Below are positions 18,575 through 27,563 of a stretch of DNA of 64,000 nt, piece by piece. Position 1 is the first letter of the stretch. Every line of letters starts with the position of its first letter. The notes under the pieces were generated by a model. The model was given only the letters and a program-made list of their open reading frames with translations. It made no database searches and was not told where the DNA came from. The translations under genes were made by a program, and so were the position numbers. The DNA is from Vibrio sp. 16 (lineage in GTDB: Bacteria > Pseudomonadota > Gammaproteobacteria > Enterobacterales > Vibrionaceae), in assembly GCF_963681195.1 (NCBI RefSeq), contig NZ_OY808998.1:186001-250000 (forward strand), in the 5' to 3' direction.

Positions 18575-19513
18575 ATGGCAAAAATCGCAAGCAAAGCTAA
18601 TCAATCGCAAGGCATGTTGATGTTTACGTTAACAGCAAAGCAACAGCTGTTTGCTATCGGAACCTTAAAAGTTCGCGAAATCGTACCCTTCATGCCCACC
18701 ACCCAGATTCCCTATTCGCATCATCACGTCGTAGGTACGGTGACGATACGAAATATGACCATACCCGTAATCAACATGCCGGCCGCGATTGGCTTTAGAC
18801 CAATCCAGCCAGAAGAGTACGACTCTTGCTACTTGATCGTGACAGACTGCTTGAGAACGGTTGTCGCCTTTATGGTGCGTTCGATAGAGAAAATCATCGA
18901 GTGTGACTGGAAAGCGATCGAATCGGCGCCTCGTTCCGCGGGCAACAATGTGTTTGTAACGGGCATTACTCGCTTCCAAGACAAAATTGTGCAAATGCTG
19001 GATGTAGAATTGCTGCTATCTAAGATTTATCCGCAATACGAATCTACAAACATCCCAATGCTGACCGACATCGAACGGGAAAAGCTTAAGGCACTGAACA
19101 TTCTCTTGGTTGACGATTCGTCCATCGCTCGTAAACAACTCTCTGACGCATTAGACAGCATCAACATCCCCTATCAGATTCGCAACAATGGGCTCGATGC
19201 CTTACAAGCGATGCGAGAGCAAGCCGATAACAATACGCCTATTGACTTGCTAGTGAGTGACATCGAGATGCCCGGTCTAGACGGCTATGAGCTCGCTTTT
19301 GAAACTCAAAGTGACAGTCGATTGAGCAACGCCTACATCATTTTGCATACCTCCTTATCGAGTGAGATATGTGTAGACCGTGCGCAGCAAGTCGGTGCCC
19401 ATGAAGCACTCGAAAAATTCAACGCTGGTGACCTAATCAAAGCAATGTTGAGGGGAGCAAGTAAACTTGAAGAAGGTACGAATATCACAGAGCGAATAGA
19501 AGTTGATGTTTAG
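18575..19513 (+). CDS. cheV: Chemotaxis coupling protein CheV
   Basis: A 312-residue protein with a CheW-like domain (residues 12-165, including FAIGTLKVREIVPF and GTVTIRNMTIPVINM) fused to a receiver domain (residues about 178-300). The receiver has the acidic pair VDDSS, the phosphorylated aspartate in VSDIEMPGLDGYE, and the conserved Thr and Lys (LHTSLS, ALEKFNAGDL). CheV couples receptors to CheA and is tuned by phosphorylation. The next gene encodes a GGDEF protein; from memory V. cholerae keeps the same pair at VCA0954 and VCA0956. Confidence 0.94.
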   Translation: MAKIASKANQSQGMLMFTLTAKQQLFAIGTLKVREIVPFMPTTQIPYSHHHVVGTVTIRNMTIPVINMPAAIGFRPIQPEEYDSCYLIVTDCLRTVVAFMVRSIEKIIECDWKAIESAPRSAGNNVFVTGITRFQDKIVQMLDVELLLSKIYPQYESTNIPMLTDIEREKLKALNILLVDDSSIARKQLSDALDSINIPYQIRNNGLDALQAMREQADNNTPIDLLVSDIEMPGLDGYELAFETQSDSRLSNAYIILHTSLSSEICVDRAQQVGAHEALEKFNAGDLIKAMLRGASKLEEGTNITERIEVDV

Positions 19514-19725
19514 CTTAAAGCAGACTCAAAACAATACGGAGTCACCGGTTACAAGCCTAAACTTTAGACTTAGTATGAATAATTGCTACTTAATTGTTCA
19601 ATTAATCGCTTAAGCACATAATAATCATCAATAATTCGTATTTAATTGATATTAACTCAAGCATCTCGTTAGCAAATCCGCTAATCTTAAGTTAATTGGT
19701 AAGTACATTAAGATCCTAATAACGA

Positions 19726-20742
19726 ATGACCGACGACGATTACAAAAGATCGACGGCAAATTTAAAAAAAGCCGTCCCTCTAATGATGAAAAATCACGTA
19801 GCGGCCACACCTGCAAACTATGCGCTATGGTACACCTACGTTGATAACGCGATCCCGCAGCTTAATAGGGAGCTCGACACTGTGCTGGAAAGCTATGGTG
19901 TCTGTCCACCAGCTTCGGGAGAGCAGTTGTATAAAAACTACGTTGCCTCACGCGCAGAAACCAACATCAGCGATCTTCGAGCAAACATCGAACTGTTGGT
20001 TGGCCAAGTTGCTGCATCGGTTACCGATACGCTCGCCGATACCTCCACTTTCTCAAGCATGATTGACAAGAGCTTCTCTAGTTTAGAGAAAGTAAAAGAC
20101 GACAACATGTCGTTGGAAGAGGTGATGACAGTTGTGCGCCAGCTTGTCGACGAATCAAAAGAAATTCGCCATTCCACCAAGTTCTTAAACAACCAGTTGG
20201 AATCCGCGAGTGAAGAAATTCAGCGCCTAAAAACTGAGCTCGCTGAAGTTCAACAAGACGCGCTGTTTGATAGCCTGACCAGTTTGTATAACCGCCGATC
20301 TTTCGACAACGATATTAAAACGCTCTGCCAAACAGGACAAAAAATCTGCCTAGTATTGGCAGACATTGATCACTTCAAGAGCTACAACGATAACTATGGC
20401 CACCTATTTGGTGATGCAGTTATCAAAGGGATTGCCAAACGACTCCATATTAACGCACGTGATGGCGTTCATGCTTACCGTTTTGGTGGAGAAGAATTTG
20501 CCCTAATCGTACCAAACAAGCAGTTACGAATTGCTCGCCAGTACGCTGATAGCTTGCGTCGTTCTATTGAGAAACTGTCGATAAAAGATAAACGTTCTGG
20601 AAGCTTGGTCGCAAATATTACGGCGTCATTTGGAGTGGCTGAGCTTGAAGAAAATGAAAGTGCAGAATCTTTGATCGAGAGAGCAGATAAACTGCTCTAC
20701 GAAGCCAAGCAACTCGGCAGAAATAGAGTTATGCCGTTATAG
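19726..20742 (+). CDS. Diguanylate cyclase with degenerate inhibitory site (VCA0956-like)
   Basis: A 338-residue soluble protein. The N-terminal half (residues 1-180) is helical, begins DDDYKRSTANLKKAVPLMMK and ends in a coiled coil. The GGDEF domain has DSLTSLYNRRSF, LADIDHFKSYNDNYGHLFGD and the active signature GGEEF. The usual RxxD site is not intact: five residues before GGEEF the sequence is RDGV. So the enzyme may escape feedback by its product. It strongly recalls V. cholerae VCA0956, a well-used active cyclase. It lies 212 bp after cheV and may be transcribed alone. Confidence 0.92.
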   Translation: MTDDDYKRSTANLKKAVPLMMKNHVAATPANYALWYTYVDNAIPQLNRELDTVLESYGVCPPASGEQLYKNYVASRAETNISDLRANIELLVGQVAASVTDTLADTSTFSSMIDKSFSSLEKVKDDNMSLEEVMTVVRQLVDESKEIRHSTKFLNNQLESASEEIQRLKTELAEVQQDALFDSLTSLYNRRSFDNDIKTLCQTGQKICLVLADIDHFKSYNDNYGHLFGDAVIKGIAKRLHINARDGVHAYRFGGEEFALIVPNKQLRIARQYADSLRRSIEKLSIKDKRSGSLVANITASFGVAELEENESAESLIERADKLLYEAKQLGRNRVMPL

Positions 20743-20756
20743 CGCTCATTCGATCT

Positions 20757-20788
20757 AAAAAGCCCTAGCACAAAATGCTAGGGCTTTT
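20757..20788. terminator. Terminator after the GGEEF gene
   Basis: A 10-bp stem (AGCCCTAGCA / TGCTAGGGCT) with 5-base loop is flanked by A4 and T3. It lies between the convergent GGEEF and DHH genes and could work for both. Confidence 0.85.
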
Positions 20789-20813
20789 ACTTTGAATATA
20801 ATGCCATCGCTTA

Positions 20814-21746
20814 TTAGCCATCAGCTGTAATGGTTGCAATAAGCTCCTGCTGTACTTGCTCTGCTTTGTCATTATCAATTTGACAGGTTCCAGCAGCTTT
20901 GTGGCCACCACCACCGTACTTGAGCATCAGTTCACCAACGTTCGTTTTAGAGCTACGGTCAAAAATGGATTTGCCGGTTGCAAATACAGTGTTCTGTTTT
21001 TGGAAACCCCACATCTTATGAATAGAGATGTTGCATTGAGGGAACAACGCATAAATCATAAAACGGTTGCCCGCATAAATGGTTTCTTCGTTGGTTAAAT
21101 CGAGCAGTACCAGATTACCATGAACCGTTGCACAACGTTGAATCTGGTCTTTGAACAACACTTCATGCTCTCGGTATAAATCGATGCGTTCTTTGACGTC
21201 ATCAAGCTGAAGGATTTCATCGATTGTGTGGTTTTTGCAGTACTCAATCAAATCCATCATTAAGTTGTAGTTCGAAATGCGGAAGTTACGGAAACGCCCC
21301 AACCCAGTGCGCGCGTCCATCAAGAAGTTCAGCAAGTTCCAACCGTCAGAATCCAATACTTCATCACGGGTGAACTGCGCTGAATCTCCCTTATCCACCG
21401 CTTCCATCATATCAAGCCATTGAGATGGGAACGTCGCTTCACCACCATAATGCTCCCAAACGACGCGTGCAGCTGATGGTGCATTCGGATCGATGATATG
21501 ATTCTCACGATCGCCTTCATTGCGAATCGTCTCTGAAAGGTGGTGGTCAAATACAAGATGCGCATCCGCCACATAAGGAAGGTTGGTGACAATATCTCTA
21601 GAAGTAATCTCGACAACACCATCTTGCATGTCTTTCGGGTGAACAAACTTAATGTCATCAATAAGGTTTAGTTGTTTGAGTAACACGGCACAAACGAGGC
21701 CATCAAAATCACTGCGGGTTACAAGTCGATGTTTTTGCTCCGACAT
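20814..21746 (-). CDS. DHH/DHHA1 phosphoesterase (exopolyphosphatase-like)
   Basis: A 310-residue protein. DHH-type metal motifs are visible: RSDFDGLVCA (first aspartates), VFDHHLSE (the DHH motif itself) and AVDKGD. The C-terminal DHHA1 motif is GGGGHKAAGTCQ. The family hydrolyses phosphodiester or phosphoanhydride bonds (oligoribonucleotides, cyclic dinucleotides, polyphosphate) with Mn2+. It is often labelled exopolyphosphatase-related in vibrios, but the substrate is not provable from sequence. It is a single gene with AGGA upstream of ATG at 21746. Confidence 0.87.
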   Translation of the reverse strand: MSEQKHRLVTRSDFDGLVCAVLLKQLNLIDDIKFVHPKDMQDGVVEITSRDIVTNLPYVADAHLVFDHHLSETIRNEGDRENHIIDPNAPSAARVVWEHYGGEATFPSQWLDMMEAVDKGDSAQFTRDEVLDSDGWNLLNFLMDARTGLGRFRNFRISNYNLMMDLIEYCKNHTIDEILQLDDVKERIDLYREHEVLFKDQIQRCATVHGNLVLLDLTNEETIYAGNRFMIYALFPQCNISIHKMWGFQKQNTVFATGKSIFDRSSKTNVGELMLKYGGGGHKAAGTCQIDNDKAEQVQQELIATITADG

Positions 21747-21953
21747 CTTGCACGTCCTATGCTAATACACGTTTGGTTATACTGATTACCCTACCATAAC
21801 CAGTACTAATCATTCATCAATAAAACAATCGGTAAGTATGATCGGTCTCTTATTATTTTAGTATTAGTCTTTGTTTTAACAAACTTAAGACAATGTTTTT
21901 TCACGCTTATCCTATACTCCAAATCGAGTTGTTGTTCCCATTGGAGAATTAGA

Positions 21954-22214
21954 ATGAATAAAACACCACTCTTATGCGCAATCGCAGGTTCGTTATTGTT
22001 GGCTGGTTGTGCAAGTGAACCTGATGAATATGAAGTAAAAGAGTACACGTCGTTGGCGAATCCAGCAGCGGTGTATTGCGTTCAACAAGGCGGAGAGCTA
22101 GAAACCGTCAGTGAAAATGATCAACGCGTGACCTACTGTCTACTTCCAAACAAGGATCGCGTCGAACAGTGGGAGTACTATCGCAACAACCACACTAATG
22201 AGAGCGATTCATAG
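21954..22214 (+). CDS. DUF333 lipoprotein
   Basis: An 86-residue protein with a lipoprotein signal peptide (lipobox LAGC, Cys at 19). The DUF333 core follows: NPAAVYCVQQGGELETV, then YCLLPNKDRVEQWEYYR. Two conserved cysteines outside the lipobox could form a disulfide in the periplasm. Members are sometimes called putative hemolysins without evidence. GGAG lies seven bases before the ATG. It converges with the DUF218 gene, with only three bases between stops. Confidence 0.88.
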   Translation: MNKTPLLCAIAGSLLLAGCASEPDEYEVKEYTSLANPAAVYCVQQGGELETVSENDQRVTYCLLPNKDRVEQWEYYRNNHTNESDS

Positions 22215-22217
22215 TCG

Positions 22218-23060
22218 CTATTGAGGGCTCTCAGGATCGTACTTTCGATTCAAACCCGTCAATATTTGATGAAACCGAGCAAGTTGAGTGCGTACAGTTT
22301 CCACTGGGCATTGCTCGGTCGTCGAGTCCACAATTTCAGATAGCTCGTTGACCAGCGCTAGGTCATGTTTGCATTCGAGTGATTGTGCCAGCTTTTCAAG
22401 CGCACGTTTCGCAATGCAATAAGGCTCGGCTCTTACCTCTGCTAACGAACGATTAAACGCGCCCTGCACTACCCCCTCTAAGTAGACTCTGTAAACCGTG
22501 AGCTCATCAATCGCCAGAAACCGCATTCCGGCATCATTCTTATGAGGGTATGGCACTAAGCCGTGCTTAAACAGATCTGGCGAAATATTTAAACATAGCC
22601 CAGCCTTTAGACAGCGATCGCGCAACACCTTTAGTAGCCCCTGCTCATCCATCAATGTTTGGATTTGGAAAATTCGCTCTAGGTGATAATCATTGCTCAC
22701 GAAAAAGACCTTTAAGCACTCGTCAAGGTTGAATCTATTCGAATCAATCATTTTCAGTGCGGCGTTCTCAACGTTTTCTACCGTGTTCGTTGAATCAGGC
22801 TCGAGCATCACCAAAGCAGGCTTTGCGTCTATCGGGAGCTGCTGAAATCGCGTGTACATTGCTTTGGCTTCAGCATCCGTTTGCCCGCTCGTTACTCCAC
22901 CACAAAAAATCAATGCCGTTTGCGCCAATTCGAAACGCTGTAAGTAATCGGCGAGATAATCGACTCGGCTTTGTCCTTCTAAAGTCAACTGATTACATAC
23001 CAATCTTTTACCAAGGACAATGATCACACTATGAATGCTCTTACTTTGCCGAGTTATCAC
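22218..23060 (-). CDS. DUF218/YdcF-like protein
   Basis: A 280-residue protein with GTG start at 23060 and GAGG seven bases upstream. The N-terminal 190 residues fit the DUF218 fold (VIIVLGKRLVCN, FCGGVTSGQTDAEA, LEPDSTNTVENVENA, VSNDYHLERIFQI). YdcF of this family binds S-adenosylmethionine; others act in envelope polysaccharide metabolism. There is no signal peptide or membrane helix, which favours a YdcF-like cytoplasmic protein. The C-terminal 90 residues are helical and not recognised. Confidence 0.8.
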   Translation of the reverse strand: MITRQSKSIHSVIIVLGKRLVCNQLTLEGQSRVDYLADYLQRFELAQTALIFCGGVTSGQTDAEAKAMYTRFQQLPIDAKPALVMLEPDSTNTVENVENAALKMIDSNRFNLDECLKVFFVSNDYHLERIFQIQTLMDEQGLLKVLRDRCLKAGLCLNISPDLFKHGLVPYPHKNDAGMRFLAIDELTVYRVYLEGVVQGAFNRSLAEVRAEPYCIAKRALEKLAQSLECKHDLALVNELSEIVDSTTEQCPVETVRTQLARFHQILTGLNRKYDPESPQ

Positions 23061-23198
23061 TTATTAACCTCTATTTAAACTGTGTCTGTACAAAACTAAA
23101 TTTTGTCGGTAACTTACCAAGTTAAAATTATGTTAACTATTATTAAAAAGCCTGATTAACAGGTTCAGTCAGCAATTCTCTATACAGGAATCAAGTTT

Positions 23199-24569
23199 AT
23201 GCTGTCGATTTTCGATATCTTTAAAGTGGGTGTGGGCCCTTCAAGCTCACACACAAATGGGCCGATGCTCGCAGGTTACCACTTTACCAGACAACTCGCT
23301 CACTCGATCACGAAAACTCACCGTGTTCAGGTCGACTTATTTGGTTCATTGTCTCTAACAGGCAAAGGACACCACACCGACCGGGCGGTCATTCTGGGAT
23401 TGCTTGGCAATAAACCTGACACCATCAAAATGACCAGCGCAAAAACGGCACTCTCGCAAGCCATTGAGGGCGGTAAACTGTCGCTTGCGTCAGCCCATAC
23501 CATCAGTTTTAGCTATGAGAGTGATATTTTGTTTCATAGTGACAACTTACCACTCCACGAAAACGGTATGTCGATCACTGCCTATGATGCGCTTGGCGCT
23601 CAATTGTTCACTGAAACCTACTATTCCATTGGTGGAGGGTTTATCGCCACCGCCGATGAGATGCAAAATGGAAAGCAGCAAGACGACGTAGAGGTTCGCT
23701 ACCCCTTCTCGAGCGCCGATGAAATGCTCAAGCAGGCCGAGCAAAATGGTCTCAGCTTAGGAGGAATGATTTTGCGCAATGAGCAGAGTTTTTGGTCAGA
23801 AGAAGAGATTGACCGCAAAGCAGAGCAGATCTGGAAAGTGATGTCCTTGTGTATGCAGCGCGGATTCGAAACCGAAGGGATTCTAGAAGGCGGACTGAAT
23901 GTGACCCGACGCGCGCCTAACCTACTTAAAAAACTCGAAGCCAATGCCGCGATTGAAAACGATCCGATGGAAATCATGGATTGGATCAATCTGTTCGCGT
24001 TTGCCGTCAGTGAGGAAAATGCCGCGGGCGGTCAAGTTGTCACCTCTCCGACCAATGGTGCGGCAGGGGTAATTCCCGCTGTGCTTATGTATTACCATCG
24101 CTTTATCAAAGAGCTCGATTTAAAGCAGATTAAGGACTTTATCGCCGTCGCAGGCGCTATAGGTATCTTGTATAAAACCAATGCGTCTATTTCAGGCGCA
24201 GAGGTAGGCTGTCAGGGTGAAGTTGGCGTCTCATCTTCGATGGCAGCAGCAGGGCTTACCGCACTGCGCGGAGGAAGTAACGAGCAAATTTGCATAGCGG
24301 CTGAGATCGCGATGGAGCATTCATTAGGCATGACCTGCGATCCAATCGGCGGGTTAGTTCAAGTCCCATGTATTGAACGTAACGCCATGGGCGCAATGAA
24401 AGCGATCAATGCCTCTCGTATGGCGCTCAAGCGCACCAGTAAGTGTCTTATCTCGCTCGACAAAGTCATCGCTACCATGTATCAAACCGGCAAAGACATG
24501 AACCGGAAATACAGGGAAACGTCATTAGGAGGACTGGCCGTCATCCATATGGCTCCGCCTTGCGAATAA
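23199..24569 (+). CDS. sdaA: L-serine ammonia-lyase (Fe-S type)
   Basis: A 456-residue single-chain serine dehydratase. It begins with the SDH_beta domain (SIFDIFKVGVGPSSSHTNGPM) and continues into SDH_alpha from about residue 185. The iron-sulfur cysteines are in EVGCQGEVGV, GMTCDPIGG and VPCIERNA. It converts L-serine to pyruvate and ammonia in the cytoplasm. The C-terminal HMAPPCE end is also family-typical. The 138-bp upstream gap has no clear operator. A strong terminator follows directly. Whether it is the SdaA or SdaB paralogue is not certain. Confidence 0.93.
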   Translation: MLSIFDIFKVGVGPSSSHTNGPMLAGYHFTRQLAHSITKTHRVQVDLFGSLSLTGKGHHTDRAVILGLLGNKPDTIKMTSAKTALSQAIEGGKLSLASAHTISFSYESDILFHSDNLPLHENGMSITAYDALGAQLFTETYYSIGGGFIATADEMQNGKQQDDVEVRYPFSSADEMLKQAEQNGLSLGGMILRNEQSFWSEEEIDRKAEQIWKVMSLCMQRGFETEGILEGGLNVTRRAPNLLKKLEANAAIENDPMEIMDWINLFAFAVSEENAAGGQVVTSPTNGAAGVIPAVLMYYHRFIKELDLKQIKDFIAVAGAIGILYKTNASISGAEVGCQGEVGVSSSMAAAGLTALRGGSNEQICIAAEIAMEHSLGMTCDPIGGLVQVPCIERNAMGAMKAINASRMALKRTSKCLISLDKVIATMYQTGKDMNRKYRETSLGGLAVIHMAPPCE

Positions 24570-24574
24570 TGATT

Positions 24575-24605
24575 AAAAAACCCAGCGACATCGCTGGGTT
24601 TTTCT
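24575..24605. terminator. Terminator after sdaA
   Basis: AACCCAGCGA / TCGCTGGGTT with loop CA (effectively a 4-base loop), flanked by A6 and T5. It sits between convergent sdaA and the carboxypeptidase gene. Confidence 0.9.
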
Positions 24606-24618
24606 TATCATTTCGACG

Positions 24619-25743
24619 TTAGATTTTATCCGATACCGCCCATACTGCAGCTAAAGTATCATGACCAAACTTAATGCTTCGCTCTGGTGACCAGCCATAC
24701 AGTGGGTCCGGATAATCGTTGTTATCTTTAAATGGCATCTCTACCGTGTAAGAGAGACACTTAAACTGCTCCCCCACCCAGTTTGAGCCAACCGTCAAGT
24801 TGGCTTTGCCCGGCTCATCTTTGTCGTAACCGTGCTCATCTTGAAACTCAGGTGTCACGGCGTGCAATGCGTGTTTAAATGCCAATTCTAAGCCCGCTAG
24901 ACGCTCATCGTAAGATGGAATGCCTTCAGATCCCGCAACAAAGTTATAAGGGATCGCCTCATCACCATGAATATCTAGGAACATATCAACGCCTGTTTCG
25001 AGCATCTTCTCGCGCACTAAGAATACCTCAGGGCTGCGCTCCATTGACGGCGTTTGCCATTCACGATTCAAGTTCACGCCAATCGCATTGCAACGAAGAT
25101 GGCCTCGAATCGCGCCATCTGGGTTCATGTTTGGAACCACGTAAAGAACGGCTTTTTCAAGCAATGCGCGCGCTGTCGTGTCATCTTCATCCAGTAAACG
25201 CTGTACTAGCCCTTCCATAAACCATTCAGCCATCGTCTCGCCTGGATGTTGACGAGCAATCAACCAAATCTTTTTCTTACCTTCTTCTGGTTCACCAAAG
25301 GTAAGCAAGCTCATGTCATTGCCATCAAGGGTTTGACCAAGCGTTTCCAACTGGCAATGGTGCGCACTTTGCGCCATATGCAGTAAATCTAAATGACGGT
25401 CATAGCTGTATGGGGCAAAGTAAGCAAAATAAAGTGAGCCGCGCTCTGGGTAGATAGAGAACGTGAGTGTATCACCATCAAACTCAGCAGGAACTCTAAA
25501 CCACTCTTCTCGATCATAAGATGCGACCACATCGTAACCTTGCCATCCTTCAGGGTAAGCCGAGCCTTTTAAGTCAAGCAGTTTGATGGTGTGTTTTTGC
25601 TCAGCTTCCGTTTCTAAACGAAAATGGAACCACTGATAAAACTCAGACTGGTTATCATTAGGAATTTTAAGTTGAATGTCTTCCTTATTCTCTAGGCTAA
25701 CGATTTCGATGCTACCACTATCGAAGTTGCTGAAGATCTTCAT
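24619..25743 (-). CDS. M14-family zinc carboxypeptidase, cytosolic (AGBL/CCP-like)
   Basis: A 374-residue protein without signal peptide. Residues 1-120 form the beta-sandwich N domain seen in cytosolic carboxypeptidases (EFYQWFHFRLE, GWQGYDVVASYDREEWFRV). The catalytic part shows the zinc motif in RQHPGETMAEW, the substrate-binding NLNREW, the third zinc ligand in LDIHGDE and the catalytic glutamate in TVEMPF. Eukaryotic relatives remove glutamates from tubulin; the bacterial substrates are unknown. It is a single gene. Confidence 0.88.
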   Translation of the reverse strand: MKIFSNFDSGSIEIVSLENKEDIQLKIPNDNQSEFYQWFHFRLETEAEQKHTIKLLDLKGSAYPEGWQGYDVVASYDREEWFRVPAEFDGDTLTFSIYPERGSLYFAYFAPYSYDRHLDLLHMAQSAHHCQLETLGQTLDGNDMSLLTFGEPEEGKKKIWLIARQHPGETMAEWFMEGLVQRLLDEDDTTARALLEKAVLYVVPNMNPDGAIRGHLRCNAIGVNLNREWQTPSMERSPEVFLVREKMLETGVDMFLDIHGDEAIPYNFVAGSEGIPSYDERLAGLELAFKHALHAVTPEFQDEHGYDKDEPGKANLTVGSNWVGEQFKCLSYTVEMPFKDNNDYPDPLYGWSPERSIKFGHDTLAAVWAVSDKI

Positions 25744-26022
25744 AAAGTTACGTTCCTTTTACATTTGAGGTCAACACGGGCAGGCTATCACAAAGCTCAT
25801 CAACAAAACATTGAATTCCCATGCCGTTAACCAGCCCAACTGAATAACAAATATCCAACGCAAACGATTTGGATCAATTTCATTATAAAAATTTATGCGA
25901 AATAGACAAAAAATCGTGCATCAATAGGGTTTTCTGCGATAATTGTTTCAATTTATAACATACCACGGAATTATAACATTACAGTTGTTAACTCTGTGTC
26001 ATACCAATTAAAAGAGAATATT

Positions 26023-27498
26023 ATGTGGAATAAATTGAACAAATCAATGATGTTCTGCCAAGCTATGTTTGGCTTATCATTCTACGGTGTCATGGTGATT
26101 CTAACTCGCTTTTTCCTAGAGGATTTAGGATACAGCGAGGCAGATACAATGATGGTAGTTGGTGCGTTTTCGTCGATAGGTCCACTGTTCGCCATCGCGG
26201 GCGGTTTTATAGCAGATAAATTCCTTGGCGCATACCGTTCGTTGACGATTGCTTATGGCACATTTGCGACCGGATACACCTTGCTCGTCCTTGGTGCGTC
26301 AGCAACTAATGTTCCGCTGGCCTTGGTGGGCATTGCACTGGCAAGCTACGCTCGAGGTTTGATGTCTCCTTCTTACCCAAGTCTTTACAAACGTACCTTT
26401 GCTTCAGAAGAAGACTTTGAAAACGGCTACCCAGTCAACTACTCCGTAAACAACGTTGGTGCGCTGCTGGGCCAATACCTGTTCCCAATGTTTGTCTTGG
26501 TGATCGGCTTCCACGGCAGTTTCACTCTATCTGCGGTAATGGCTGCATTTGCGTTTGCGGTACTCATCATCTTCAATAAGCAGCTAGTGAACGTTGCCGC
26601 CGACATCGACCAAAAACCTGTCAGCACCAAAAACTGGATTGCCTTTCTTGGCCTTTCAGCAGCAATGGTTGGCTTAGTATTCTTCATGTTCTCGAACATG
26701 GATATCGGCCAAAACATTGTCTACGCTATCGGCGCAGCCGCGATTTTGTATTTCATCTCGCTGATGTTTAAGTCTGGCAAGTCCGACGCGTTGAAAATGG
26801 GCACGATTCTAATCATGACGGTGCTGACGACCTGTTTCTTTGTTTACTATGGCCAAATGATGACCTCAATGACCATGGTAACGATAAACACTATGCGCGG
26901 TGATCTGTTCAATATTATTCCAATTGCTCCAGAAGCCTCGATGGCAATGAACCCATTGTGGTGTATTGTTGCGGGTCCAGTTATCTCAATGACCTTTTCA
27001 AGCCTTGAGAAAAAAGGCATCACTTTTTCTACCGCCACTAAGATCGGTTTTGCGTTCATCTTCACAGCTATCGCGTTTGGTATTTTAACGATGGCGGTTA
27101 TGAACATTGGCGAAGATGTGATCATTCGCCCTGAAGTGTTCCTAGCCATTCACTTCTTCCAAGCGTTTGCAGAGGTGATTGTAGGTAGCTTAGTTGTTGC
27201 GTTTATTCTCTCTGTTGCGCCAAAACACATCGAAGGCTTCTCAGTGTCGCTGTTTTCGGTAGCAATGGCGTTGAGTGGTATTGTCGGTGCAGTTTTCTCT
27301 ACGTCTATTGCGCTAGAGAAGGGGCAAGAGATCACCCAAGAAATCGTTCAAAACGTCTATGGCGATTACTTCCAACTACTTACTGTTTTAGCTGTTGTGA
27401 TGGTCGCGATCGCTCTGATCTGTTCATTCGTGATTCGCAAGATGCTTGTCGTCGCACGCGCAGAGCAACAACCAGAACTCGTTGAAGCAGAGCAGTAA
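26023..27498 (+). CDS. POT/PTR family peptide transporter
   Basis: I take ATG at 26023 (MWNKLNKSMMFCQAM) with AAGAGA before it; an in-frame GTG 27 bases upstream is less likely. The 491-residue, 12-14-helix major facilitator resembles proton-coupled oligopeptide transporters: FGLSFYGVMVILTRFF near the N terminus, FIADKFLGAYR, and NYSVNNVGALLGQYLFP where POT proteins have the PTR2 signature. Substrate is probably di- or tripeptides, but the motif match is loose and another MFS class cannot be excluded. It is monocistronic, with 279 bp of AT-rich sequence upstream. Confidence 0.75.
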   Translation: MWNKLNKSMMFCQAMFGLSFYGVMVILTRFFLEDLGYSEADTMMVVGAFSSIGPLFAIAGGFIADKFLGAYRSLTIAYGTFATGYTLLVLGASATNVPLALVGIALASYARGLMSPSYPSLYKRTFASEEDFENGYPVNYSVNNVGALLGQYLFPMFVLVIGFHGSFTLSAVMAAFAFAVLIIFNKQLVNVAADIDQKPVSTKNWIAFLGLSAAMVGLVFFMFSNMDIGQNIVYAIGAAAILYFISLMFKSGKSDALKMGTILIMTVLTTCFFVYYGQMMTSMTMVTINTMRGDLFNIIPIAPEASMAMNPLWCIVAGPVISMTFSSLEKKGITFSTATKIGFAFIFTAIAFGILTMAVMNIGEDVIIRPEVFLAIHFFQAFAEVIVGSLVVAFILSVAPKHIEGFSVSLFSVAMALSGIVGAVFSTSIALEKGQEITQEIVQNVYGDYFQLLTVLAVVMVAIALICSFVIRKMLVVARAEQQPELVEAEQ

Positions 27499-27515
27499 TC
27501 TGCGCTAAAACCAAT

Positions 27516-27543
27516 AAGCCCCTGAATCAATCAGGGGCTTCGT
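27516..27543 (+). terminator. Stem-loop terminator after the POT transporter
   Basis: A 10-bp perfect stem (AAGCCCCTGA / TCAGGGGCTT) with a 5-base loop. The tail after it (CGTC) is poor in T, so efficiency may be modest. Confidence 0.65.
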
Positions 27544-27563
27544 CAACCTACATCCACTGCCAC

